Below are positions 34,515 to 43,850 of a stretch of 64,000 bases of DNA, piece after piece. Positions within the stretch are counted from its first letter, which is position 1, and every line of letters starts with the position of its first letter. A program made the translations under genes and the position numbers. The stretch lies in NCBI GenBank assembly GCA_041660815.1, contig JBAZVN010000016.1, forward strand, positions 22,512 through 86,511, in the 5' to 3' direction. This DNA is from PALSA-1006 sp041660815. Its GTDB lineage: Bacteria > Pseudomonadota > Gammaproteobacteria > Burkholderiales > Gallionellaceae. The notes under the pieces are model-generated. The model ran no database searches. It had not been told where the DNA came from and saw only the letters and a list, made by a program, of their open reading frames with translations.

Positions 34515-35551
34515 GATATCCGACTATGATCATCGCGGCAACATTGGCGCTCACCGCTTGCAGCAAAGAAGCTCCGCCTGTGGCTAAAGTGGAGCGCCCC
34601 GCTTTTACTTTTGTAGTGGACGAATCGGGGGCGGACAGCGCTAATGTCTACAGTGGAGAGATACGTGCGCGACATGAGGCTGTGCTGAGCTTCCGCATCG
34701 GCGGCAAGCTCGTCGAACGTCTCGTTGATGCCGGAGCTTTCGTCAAGAAAGGGCAGGTATTGGCCAGGCTTGATGCCGCCGACACCGGCTTGCAGGAGAG
34801 TGCCGCCACCGCGCAATACCGTTTGGCCGAAGACGATCTGAAGCGTCATCGCGAACTGCGTGAGCAGGGCTTCATCAGCCAATCTGTGCTGGATGCGAAA
34901 GAGACTGCGCTCAAAGCGGCTGCAGCACAGGCGGGACTGGCGCGTAATCAGGCGGCATACACCACTCTCGTCTCCGACCGCGCCGGAGTGGTGTCCGCTA
35001 CATTGGCCGAAGTCGGACAGGTGGTGAGTGCCGGTCAGCCGGTGGTGCGTGTGGCCCAAGAAGGGGAGCGCGAAGTCGCTGTCGCGATACCCGAGTCGCG
35101 TTTTTCCTCATTGAAAGTTGGTATGCCGGTCGAGGTCGATCTGAGTGCAGGCGGAGCCGAAACCAAATATCTCACCGGGCGCTTGCGCGAACTTTCCCCC
35201 TCCGCCGATCCTGCAAGCCGCACTTATCCGGCCCGCGTGGTGCTGAACAAAGGGGGAGAAAAAGTGGCATTAGGCATGACCGCGCGGGTGCGTTTCAGCG
35301 CGGGCAAGAAAAGAGGTGGTTTCATCGTTCCACTGACCGCCATCTTCCAGCAGGGCGATAAGAGCGCGGTATGGATCGTGGCACAGGATCGCAGTGTGGC
35401 TTTGCGTCCAGTCACTGTTGCTGCCTATCGCGACGACGGAGCCTGGATATCCGATGGCATCACGGCGGGTGAACGCATTGTCAGTGCCGGGGTACATAAA
35501 CTCACGGTAGGAGACAAGATTAAAATCATTCAAGAAGATAAAACGCAATGA
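34511..35551 (+). CDS. RND efflux periplasmic adaptor (membrane fusion) lipoprotein
   Basis: A 346-residue adaptor with a lipoprotein signal (IIAATLALTAC, lipid-modified Cys17). It has the barrel-sandwich/lipoyl halves split by an alpha-hairpin (GGKLVERLVDAGAFVKKGQVLARLD ... with VSDRAGVVSATLAEVGQVVSAG as the second half), then beta-barrel and membrane-proximal domains. It bridges the inner-membrane pump to an outer-membrane channel. No TolC-like channel gene follows, so an unlinked one must serve. Start and stop both overlap neighbours by four bases. Confidence 0.9.
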   Translation: MRYPTMIIAATLALTACSKEAPPVAKVERPAFTFVVDESGADSANVYSGEIRARHEAVLSFRIGGKLVERLVDAGAFVKKGQVLARLDAADTGLQESAATAQYRLAEDDLKRHRELREQGFISQSVLDAKETALKAAAAQAGLARNQAAYTTLVSDRAGVVSATLAEVGQVVSAGQPVVRVAQEGEREVAVAIPESRFSSLKVGMPVEVDLSAGGAETKYLTGRLRELSPSADPASRTYPARVVLNKGGEKVALGMTARVRFSAGKKRGGFIVPLTAIFQQGDKSAVWIVAQDRSVALRPVTVAAYRDDGAWISDGITAGERIVSAGVHKLTVGDKIKIIQEDKTQ

Positions 35552-38500
35552 ACTGGCCCAATCTTTCTGAATGGGCGCTGAAGCATCAACAGATGGTGGT
35601 GTATCTCATCATCGTGCTGACAGTGGGCGGGGTACTGTCGTTCTTTAATCTCGGGCGCGGGGAAGATCCCGCTTTCACTTTCAAAGTGATGGTGGTGCGC
35701 ACTTTGTGGCCGGGTGCGACGGCGCAGGATGTCGAACGCGAGCTGACCGAGCGTATCGAAAAGAAATTGCAGGAGACGCCGTGGGTCGATGTGTTGCGCT
35801 CCGCTTCCAAGCCGGGCGAATCGCTGGTGTTCGTGACGCTCAAGGACTACACGCCCAAAGAAGAAGTGCCCGAATCGTGGCGCCAGGTGCGCAAGAAACT
35901 GGATGACATCCGCCATACTTTGCCGGCGGGCGTGCAAGGGCCGTTCCCCAACGACGAGTTCGGCGACGTGCAGATCAATATCTTCGCGCTCACGGGCGAC
36001 GGTTTCGATCTGGCGCAATTGCATCGACAGGCGGACCGTATCGCGCTGGAACTGCGCCGTATCAAGGATGTGAAGCGCGTCGAACTGATTGGAGTGCAGG
36101 ACGAAAAAATATTCGTCGATGTCGCACCGGATCGCCTTGCCAGTCTGGGAATCTCACCACTGCAAGTGGCGGATGCGTTGCAGAAGCAGAATGCCATCAA
36201 TCCGGCAGGTTTCATCGAAACAAACAGTGACCGTATCCGTATGCGGGTGAGCGGTGCATTCGACAGCGTGGAGCGTGTGCGCAACACCGACCTGCTGGTG
36301 AACGGCCAGCACTTCCGTTTGGGGGACATCGCCAGGGTGAGCCGTAGTCTGGTCGATCCTCCCAGTCCGCAGATGCGCGTGGGCGGACAGCCCGCCATCG
36401 GTCTGGGTGTGGTGATGGACAAGGGCGGTAATGTGATCCAGCTCGGCGAGAACCTGCGCCGCGAGATGCAACGCATCGAAGCCGAACTGCCGTTGGGCAT
36501 TGATGTGCATGTTGTCGCCAATCAGCCTGCGGTGGTGGAAGGTTCCATCAGCCTGTTCCAAAGCTCCCTTGGCGAGGCCATTCTCATCGTGTTGGCGGTG
36601 TCATTCCTGAGTTTGGGGATGCGCACCGGTCTGGTGGTCGCACTCTCCATCCCGTTAGTATTGGCGATCACCTTCTTCGCCATGAAAGTGCTGGGTATCG
36701 ACTTGCAGCGTATCTCGCTGGGCGCACTTATTATCGCGCTCGGCTTGCTGGTGGACGATGCCATCATCGCGGTCGAGATGATGGTGGTGAAGATGGAACA
36801 GGGCTGGGACCGTTTCAAGGCGGCAACCTTTGCCTATACCTCGACCGCATTTCCCATGCTAACCGGCACGCTCATCACTGCGGCAGCGTTTACCCCGGTG
36901 GGTTTTTCCAAGTCGGCGGCGAGCGAATACACCATATCCATCTTTCAGGTGGTCACCGTCGCGTTGATCACTTCATGGATTGTGGCGGTGGTATTCACTC
37001 CCTACATAGGCTACAAACTGCTGGATCCGAAGGCACTCATCGCCAAAGCGCAGAAACACGGCGAGGATATCTACGACACGCCGTTCTACCGGCGTTTGCG
37101 TGCAGTGCTGGTCTGGTGTCTGCGCAACCGCTGGAAGGTGATTCTCGCTACGGTGCTCATCTTCGTGTTGTCCATGGTGGCGTTCGGCAAGTTCGTGCAG
37201 AAGCAGTTCTTTCCTTCCGCCAGCCGCTTGGAGTTGATGGTAGACGTGTGGTTGCCACAAGGTGCGTCGCTCAAGGCGACTACTAATGAGGTAAAGCGCA
37301 TCGAGCAATTGCTCAAGGGCGATGCCGCAGTGGACTATTACTCTTCCTACATCGGCAACGGCGCCCCGCGATTCTTCCTGTCGCTCGACCAACAGTTGTT
37401 CGCCGACAACTTTGGTCAGTTTGTCATTGTCACCAAAGATCTCGAAGCACGCGAAGACATCAAACGCAGGCTGGAAGAGAAGTTTGCCGGGCCGGAGTTC
37501 GCCGACATCCGCGTGCGTGTGGTGCGGCTGGAGAACGGCCCTCCCATCGGTTATCCCGTGCAGTTCCGCGTAATGGGTGACGACCTGGTGAAGTTGCGCG
37601 ATATCTCCACCGAGGTCGCCACGTTAATGCGCGCGGAGCAAAGCTTGCAGAACGTGAGTTTTGACTGGAACGAGAAAGTGAAGAGTGTACGTGTCGAGGT
37701 GGATCAGGACCGGGCACGGCAACTCGGCACCTCCAGCCAGGAGGTCGCACAAGCTTTGCAGGGCTGGCTCAGCGGCATCGCACTCACCCAATATCGCGAG
37801 GATGACCGGCTGATCGATGTGGTGTGGCGCGGCTCGTATAACGACGCCCGCTCTTTGGATCGTTTGCCCGATCTCGACATTCCCTTGTCGGGTGGACGCC
37901 ATGTGCCGCTGACACAGGTCGCCAAACTGGTGCCCGTGCTGGAAGAAGGCATCATCTGGCGGCGCAACCGGCTGCCCACCATGATCGTGCGCGCCGACAT
38001 GGCGGATGCCACGCAACCCGCCACCTCATCGGAACGGCTGAACAAACAACTGGATGCTGTGCGTGCCAAATTGCCCACCGGATTCCGTATCGAGATGGGC
38101 GGCAGTGTCGAGGAATCAGCCAAAGGATCGACTGCCATCGCTGCGGTGATGCCACTGATGCTGGTCGGCGTCATCACCCTGCTGATGATCCAGTTGCAAA
38201 ACATCAGCCGTACCGTAATGGTGCTCCTCACCGCGCCGCTGGGGCTGATCGGTGTGGCGTTGGCCTTGCTGATATTTCAGGTGCCGTTCGGCTTTGTTGC
38301 CAATCTGGGTTTCATCGCGCTGGCCGGCATGATTATGCGCAACTCGGTGATACTGGTTGATCAAATCCGCCAGGACGAAGAAGCGGGCAAGCCGCTATGG
38401 GAAGCCATCATCGGCTCCACCGTGCGGCGTTTTCGTCCCATCGTGCTCACCGCTGCGGCGGCCATCTTGGCCATGATTCCTTTGACACGCCAAGTGTTCT

Positions 38501-38607
38501 GGGGGCCGATGGCGGTGTCCATCATGGGCGGATTGATTGTCGCGACCTTGCTCACTTGCCTGTTTCTGCCCGCACTGTATGCTGCGTGGTATCGGGTGAA
38601 AGAGTAG
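35548..38607 (+). CDS. RND efflux pump, inner-membrane permease
   Basis: A 1019-residue proton-driven pump with two repeats of six helices and two large periplasmic loops. The proton-relay aspartates lie in ALGLLVDDAIIAVEMMV (TM4), with FSKSAASEYTISIFQV following. The start SEWALKHQQMVVYLIIVLTVGG and GEDPAFTFKVMVV place it with hydrophobe/amphiphile (HAE-1-like) pumps that differ from AcrB and MdtB, rather than heavy-metal CzcA pumps. The substrate is unknown. Codon use is visibly more GC-rich than in the flanking genes. Confidence 0.9.
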   Translation: MNWPNLSEWALKHQQMVVYLIIVLTVGGVLSFFNLGRGEDPAFTFKVMVVRTLWPGATAQDVERELTERIEKKLQETPWVDVLRSASKPGESLVFVTLKDYTPKEEVPESWRQVRKKLDDIRHTLPAGVQGPFPNDEFGDVQINIFALTGDGFDLAQLHRQADRIALELRRIKDVKRVELIGVQDEKIFVDVAPDRLASLGISPLQVADALQKQNAINPAGFIETNSDRIRMRVSGAFDSVERVRNTDLLVNGQHFRLGDIARVSRSLVDPPSPQMRVGGQPAIGLGVVMDKGGNVIQLGENLRREMQRIEAELPLGIDVHVVANQPAVVEGSISLFQSSLGEAILIVLAVSFLSLGMRTGLVVALSIPLVLAITFFAMKVLGIDLQRISLGALIIALGLLVDDAIIAVEMMVVKMEQGWDRFKAATFAYTSTAFPMLTGTLITAAAFTPVGFSKSAASEYTISIFQVVTVALITSWIVAVVFTPYIGYKLLDPKALIAKAQKHGEDIYDTPFYRRLRAVLVWCLRNRWKVILATVLIFVLSMVAFGKFVQKQFFPSASRLELMVDVWLPQGASLKATTNEVKRIEQLLKGDAAVDYYSSYIGNGAPRFFLSLDQQLFADNFGQFVIVTKDLEAREDIKRRLEEKFAGPEFADIRVRVVRLENGPPIGYPVQFRVMGDDLVKLRDISTEVATLMRAEQSLQNVSFDWNEKVKSVRVEVDQDRARQLGTSSQEVAQALQGWLSGIALTQYREDDRLIDVVWRGSYNDARSLDRLPDLDIPLSGGRHVPLTQVAKLVPVLEEGIIWRRNRLPTMIVRADMADATQPATSSERLNKQLDAVRAKLPTGFRIEMGGSVEESAKGSTAIAAVMPLMLVGVITLLMIQLQNISRTVMVLLTAPLGLIGVALALLIFQVPFGFVANLGFIALAGMIMRNSVILVDQIRQDEEAGKPLWEAIIGSTVRRFRPIVLTAAAAILAMIPLTRQVFWGPMAVSIMGGLIVATLLTCLFLPALYAAWYRVKE

Positions 38608-38686
38608 GGGTGCTGAAAAAACACGAAGCAGCAGGCCGCAGTCGCGAAAGGAATTGGCAGGATTCGTGGAGTTCGCGTCTGAAGCA

Positions 38687-38718
38687 GCTCCCACAGGGGC
38701 GGTGATTTTCGTGGGAGC
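38687..38718 (+). terminator. Hairpin after the efflux operon, candidate terminator/REP
   Basis: Perfect eight-base stem GCTCCCAC/GTGGGAGC with a 16-base loop, followed by GATTTTAG, between the convergent RND and hxlR genes. The T-run is weak. The GTGGGAGC core is of a kind found in many REP sequences, and a partial copy, CGCTCCCACGAG, occurs near 51719. It may be a repeat and not a terminator. Confidence 0.4.
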
Positions 38719-38748
38719 GATTTTAGTCGAAAAAGAGATTGGCGAGGC

Positions 38749-39129
38749 TTAACGCTGCTGTGCCTTCATAATCTTCGGCAGGTTGATTTCAATCCAGTCG
38801 GTCAGTGCTTCAACCTGTTTGCCGACTCCCATACCCAGTGGCGTTAACGAGTATTCCACATGAGGCGGCACTACCGGGTGTGCTACCCGGTTGATGAAAC
38901 CGTCTTGCTCCAACTGCTGTAGCGTTTGCGCCAGCATTTTTTCGCTCACTTCCCCCACCTTGCGGCGCAGTTCGCTAAAACGGTGCGTTCCCTCCATCAA
39001 TGCGACCAGCACCAGCACTCCCCAGCGGCTGGTGACGTGCTTGAGGATTTCACGCGAAGGACATTGCACAGCGAAAATTTCGCCGCGGCGCATTTTTGCG
39101 GACAGTTTTGGGGTAGCTGTTAGTATCAT
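38749..39129 (-). CDS. HxlR-family redox-type transcriptional regulator
   Basis: A 126-residue winged-helix regulator. The HxlR core reads SRWGVLVLVALMEGTHRFSELRRKVGEVSEKMLAQTLQQLEQDGFI. A single Cys23 in AVQCPSREIL sits at the N-terminal position where YodB/QorR-type members sense quinones and diamide through a conserved cysteine. It is divergent from the SDR/quinone-reductase-like gene, the usual target of such a regulator, with 94 bases between. Confidence 0.85.
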   Translation of the reverse strand: MILTATPKLSAKMRRGEIFAVQCPSREILKHVTSRWGVLVLVALMEGTHRFSELRRKVGEVSEKMLAQTLQQLEQDGFINRVAHPVVPPHVEYSLTPLGMGVGKQVEALTDWIEINLPKIMKAQQR

Positions 39130-39223
39130 GACACTAACCTTTAGGTGCGTACTTACGAAAAGTCATTATAAGGGATATTCTTCGCATCTCTAACTTGATT
39201 AACTCGCGAAGAAAGGAAATACC

Positions 39224-40072
<849 letters not shown>

Positions 40073-40380
40073 GGAGCGGGGCAGGCTGCGGCCTGTTAAC
40101 GAGACTACACAAATCAGATGGCAGCTGCTTAGGACATAACGGAATACATCGTTGGGTTTTACAATTGCGTGCGACTGCATTCACCCTGGGCAATTTGCCA
40201 CCGATGATTTACGAAAGGGGAATGGCAGCAAAAGGACTTATTGAAGTGTCAGAAAATACTTAACCACGACAAAGAACATCCTTAGCGTAAAACAGGATTT
40301 TCCTGAGGGACATTTAGTAAATAGTGTAATGATTTGAATGAGATAATCTAAAGTCAAATACCCTTGCAGTCTTTATTATT
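40073..40380. other. Intergenic gap before pcm, no clear gene
   Basis: A 308-base gap. A frame without a usable start stays open for about 60 codons and stops at 40261-40263; I do not recognise its translation and regard it as chance or a decayed remnant. An AT-rich stretch before the pcm ATG probably holds its promoter, but no convincing -35/-10 pair is seen. Confidence 0.5.
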
Positions 40381-41067
40381 ATGACTTTCTCATATTCAGG
40401 TTTTACTTCCCCGCAACAACGGCGTCGTCATTTGCTGGCCGAGATTACACAAGATGCGGCGATGACTCCGATCGATACCGGGTGCTGCGTTATTTCTCAA
40501 AAAGTCATGACGGCGTTGGGCAAGGTGGATAGAGGCCGTTTTGTGCCCGACGAGCAGTCTTGTTTTGCCTATGAAAATCATCCGTTGCCGATTGGCTTTA
40601 ACCAGACTATTTCCCAGCCGTACATTGTGGCTCTGATGACCGACTTGCTGGATCTTCAGCCGGATGATCGAATCTTGGAGATCGGCACGGGATCGGGCTA
40701 TCAGGCCGCCGTTTTATCAGAATTGGTGGCGCAAGTTTATTCGGTGGAAATAATCGAAGCGCTGGGAAAACAGGCGAAGGCAAAACTGGCGAACATGGGT
40801 TATAAAAATGTGTCAGTGAAAATCGGCAATGGACGGGAAGGCTGGCCGGAATTCGCGCCATTCGATGCAATTATGGTAACTGCAGCCCCCCGTGAGCTTC
40901 CACCGGAGCTGGTGCAGCAAGTTAAAATCGGCGGGAAAATTATTGTTCCGCTGGGTTCCCAATTCGGCTATCAGGAATTGGTGCTGATGAGTAAAAATGA
41001 AAATAACCAGCTCACCCTGAGACATGTCTTGCCGGTGAGTTTTGTACCGCTGACGGGTGACGATTGA
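40381..41067 (+). CDS. pcm: Protein-L-isoaspartate O-methyltransferase
   Basis: Repairs isoaspartyl residues in aged proteins by SAM-dependent methylation. The SAM site is LEIGTGSGYQAAVLSELV near residue 100, preceded by the family motif NQTISQPYIVALMTDLL. The later ITAAPRELP-type segment appears as VTAAPRELPPEL. At 228 residues it has the usual length. An N-terminal segment rich in Arg (QQRRRHLLAEITQDA) precedes the core. It is followed by a Lon-like protease gene, so both neighbours deal with damaged proteins. Confidence 0.9.
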   Translation: MTFSYSGFTSPQQRRRHLLAEITQDAAMTPIDTGCCVISQKVMTALGKVDRGRFVPDEQSCFAYENHPLPIGFNQTISQPYIVALMTDLLDLQPDDRILEIGTGSGYQAAVLSELVAQVYSVEIIEALGKQAKAKLANMGYKNVSVKIGNGREGWPEFAPFDAIMVTAAPRELPPELVQQVKIGGKIIVPLGSQFGYQELVLMSKNENNQLTLRHVLPVSFVPLTGDD

Positions 41068-41107
41068 ATTACAATTTGAACTTCTGTTTTACTTACGAAA
41101 TATTCAA

Positions 41108-43528
41108 ATGCCGATCACCCTGCTAACGCCCGACTTACTCCGCTTGTCCATCCCTCCCGAGTCCCTCGGATTTTCCGATACCTCCGAACTGGTAGAAAAC
41201 GCCTTGCCGTGGATCGGGCAGGAGCGCGCGGAAATGGCGGCACGCTTTGGCTTGGGCATGGATCAGCAAGATTACAATTTATTTGTCCTGGGCGGTGTCG
41301 GAAGCGGGCGCGCTTCACTTCTTAAAAAAGCCATGCAAGACGCGGCAACCGGCAGAATGGTGCCACCCGATTTGTGCTATCTGCACAATTTTGCCACACC
41401 GGAAAGACCGCAAGCGCTGCGCTTGCCCGCCGGACAGGGACGCCAGTTGCGTGAACTCATGGCGCAACTGGTCAAGTCAATACAAACTGAAATTCCGCAA
41501 CGCTTGGAGGGGCAGGATTTCAAAGCGGAAAGTGAGCGCATTGAAAAAACCTACAAAGCAGAAGAATCAAAAAATTATGCAGAGTTGGAGGCATTTAGCG
41601 AGGCACGTAATTTTACCCTGCGCCGCGATGCGGGACGACTGGTGTTCACTCTGTTGGGTGAAAAAGGGCATACCTTGACCGAAGATGAAGTCGTGGTTTT
41701 ATCCAAAGATCGCCGCGCAGAAATTGAGCAGGCCGAGCAGGAATTGCGTAGCGAGATCACCCGCTATTTTGAAAAAACCCGTCCCATGGAACGTGTGATG
41801 AACGAAGCCTTGGCGGCGTTGCGTCGCCAAGTGGTTAAGCCGCTACTGGATCAGGCCTTGCAGGAAATTCGTATCGCCTTAAAAAAACAGATTAAAGATG
41901 CCACAAAACTCAATACCTATCTGGAAAATGTGGCGCATGATGTATTGGAACATGTTGAATTATTTAAGGTTTTAGATTCTGATGACGAGTTGCGACTGGA
42001 GGCGTTGACTACGGTACTGGCCCGTTACCGGGTAAATTTAATTGTAGACAACGCAGGCCTGCAGGGTGCGCCGGTGATCGTTGAAGACAATCCTTTATTC
42101 CGCTCATTGTTTGGCAGTATTGAATACCAGTCTGAAAATGACGTGCTGGTCACCGACTTTACCCGCATCCGCGCCGGTAGCTTGCTTAAAGCCCATGGCG
42201 GATTTCTGATGCTGCATCTGCGCGATTTATTTGCCGACGGCTTGGTATGGGAAAAACTGCGGCGCTTTTTGCGCAGCGGTCGCTTGCAAATTGAAGAACC
42301 GGGCACCGCCTTTGCGCCGATCGCCGCCGTGTCGCTTGAGCCGGAAGCACTGGATGTCGATGTCAAAATTATTCTGATCGGTTCACGCGAACAATATTAC
42401 GAACTTCAGGAAGCCGATCCTGAATTTGCGCGCCGCTTCCGGGTAAAGGTTGACTTTGCCGAAAGTTTTTTGTCCGGCGAAACAACGCGTCGCGCGTCGG
42501 CGATCTTCGTTGCCCACACTTGCCGCGATTTGGGGCTGCCGCATTTTTCTGCTGCCGCGGTGGCACGCATGTTGGAAGACGGGCACCGCGAGGTGGATGA
42601 TCAATCGCGGCAAAGCGCGGTCTTTGCGCGCGCCGAGGCACTGTTGATGGAAAGTGCGGCAATTTGCCGGGCGCGATCCGCGCGCTTGGTTGAAGTGCAG
42701 GATGTGGATGCGGCATTGCTGGCGCGTACCCGGCGTCATGATTATCCCGATCAGCGTTTACAAGAAGCAATCGCCGAAGGAGATTTGTTGATCACCGTTC
42801 ACGGCGAAAAAATCGGGCAACTGAACGGTTTGAGCCAAGTGGATTTCGGCGATTATCGTTTTGGCTTTCCGTCACGCATCACCGCACACACCTTTGCCGG
42901 CGAAGAAGGGCTGCTCAACATCGAGCGTGAAGTGGAAATGTCCGGGCCGATCCACGACAAAGCCGTGTTCATTTTACACAACTACCTGTCCGCATTATTT
43001 GCGCATATCGCACCGCTGGCACTCAATGCTTCCATTGTTTTTGAACAGGAATATAGCGGCGTGGAAGGGGATTCGGCGTCCTGCGCGGAACTGTATGTGT
43101 TGCTCTCCTCTTTATCCGGCCTGCCGCTGAAGCAGGGTATTGCGGTGACCGGCGCACTTAACCAGCACGGTGAAGTATTGCCGATTGGCGGACTCAACGA
43201 AAAAATCGAAGGCTACTTTAAAGTGTGCGAAAAATTCGGTCTGGACGGAACGCAGGGCGTGCTCATACCCCAGCGCAACCGCCGCCATTTAATGCTTGAA
43301 CAGAAAGTGGTCGATGCAGTTGCACGCGGAATGTTTCATATTTATACAGTGGCGCATGTGAGCGAAGGAATCGAATTGCTGACCGGGGTACCGGCGGGGA
43401 CTGCCAATGCGACCGGCAATTATCCGCGCGACAGCGTGCTGGGCCATGCCCAAAAAACTTTGCAGTCCTATCGTCGCGCGTGCAATGCCGCCGCGCACCC
43501 TAAAACCGGCAATAAGCGTGCTGCGTGA
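41108..43528 (+). CDS. Lon-like ATP-dependent protease (AAA_32/LonB-like)
   Basis: An 806-residue protease distinct from classical Lon. The N-terminal ATPase has a P-loop-like VLGGVGSGRASLLKKA near residue 62 with a long coiled-coil insertion, and ends in a Lon S16 domain. The Ser/Lys dyad lies in VEGDSASCAELYVLLSSL and GGLNEKIEGYFKVCEKFGL. A LonB-like AAA core with an arginine-finger segment (ILIGSREQYYELQEADPEFARRFRVKVDF) is present. The ATG chosen gives MPITLLTPDLLRLSIP; a GTG 17 codons upstream overlaps pcm. No transmembrane segment is seen, unlike archaeal LonB. Its substrates are unknown. Confidence 0.85.
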   Translation: MPITLLTPDLLRLSIPPESLGFSDTSELVENALPWIGQERAEMAARFGLGMDQQDYNLFVLGGVGSGRASLLKKAMQDAATGRMVPPDLCYLHNFATPERPQALRLPAGQGRQLRELMAQLVKSIQTEIPQRLEGQDFKAESERIEKTYKAEESKNYAELEAFSEARNFTLRRDAGRLVFTLLGEKGHTLTEDEVVVLSKDRRAEIEQAEQELRSEITRYFEKTRPMERVMNEALAALRRQVVKPLLDQALQEIRIALKKQIKDATKLNTYLENVAHDVLEHVELFKVLDSDDELRLEALTTVLARYRVNLIVDNAGLQGAPVIVEDNPLFRSLFGSIEYQSENDVLVTDFTRIRAGSLLKAHGGFLMLHLRDLFADGLVWEKLRRFLRSGRLQIEEPGTAFAPIAAVSLEPEALDVDVKIILIGSREQYYELQEADPEFARRFRVKVDFAESFLSGETTRRASAIFVAHTCRDLGLPHFSAAAVARMLEDGHREVDDQSRQSAVFARAEALLMESAAICRARSARLVEVQDVDAALLARTRRHDYPDQRLQEAIAEGDLLITVHGEKIGQLNGLSQVDFGDYRFGFPSRITAHTFAGEEGLLNIEREVEMSGPIHDKAVFILHNYLSALFAHIAPLALNASIVFEQEYSGVEGDSASCAELYVLLSSLSGLPLKQGIAVTGALNQHGEVLPIGGLNEKIEGYFKVCEKFGLDGTQGVLIPQRNRRHLMLEQKVVDAVARGMFHIYTVAHVSEGIELLTGVPAGTANATGNYPRDSVLGHAQKTLQSYRRACNAAAHPKTGNKRAA

Positions 43529-43644
43529 GGCGAGAACTGCACCTCGCTGCATTATGCAAAATATTATCCGTAAAAAATGAATGAATTAATTATCCGGAAA
43601 TTTGCATCGTAGCGCTTGTTTTCAACAAATACTGAGGGTATTCT

Positions 43645-43674
43645 GCAGCTCCGCATTGCTGCGGGTATTTTTTT
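43645..43674 (+). terminator. Candidate terminator after the Lon-like gene
   Basis: Overlapping stems GCAGC/GCTGC (43645-43649, 43658-43662) and CCGCA/TGCGG (43651-43655, 43660-43664), followed by GTATTTTTTTGG. It lies in a 322-base gap between the protease and the TonB receptor; the rest of that gap is AT-rich and appears free of genes. Confidence 0.4.
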
Positions 43675-43814
43675 GGATACCTTTTATCGCTACCCGGCGT
43701 GTTGATAGATCAAAAAACTTAAAATAAATATGACGGGGCATAAATAATTCAGATTCTTCCTTGTGTGCGGGATTAAATTCTGATTTTTTATACCCCAAAG
43801 AAAGTGCAAAGAAA

Positions 43815-43832
43815 GTGCGCGGTTTTGCGCAC
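43815..43832 (+). promoter_or_regulatory. Hairpin just before the TonB receptor ribosome-binding site
   Basis: Perfect six-base stem GTGCGC/GCGCAC with loop GGTTTT, ending five bases before the AGGAG that serves the receptor gene. An upstream GTGCAAAGAAA repeat is adjacent. A hairpin here can affect ribosome access; this is inferred from position only. Confidence 0.45.
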
Positions 43833-43850
43833 TGATTAGGAGAACAAGGC

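Noticed and set aside
40085..40263. An open frame of about 60 codons ending at 40261-40263 before pcm
   Set aside because: No good start codon with a ribosome-binding site and no recognisable similarity; this length of open frame is expected by chance in a gap of this size.
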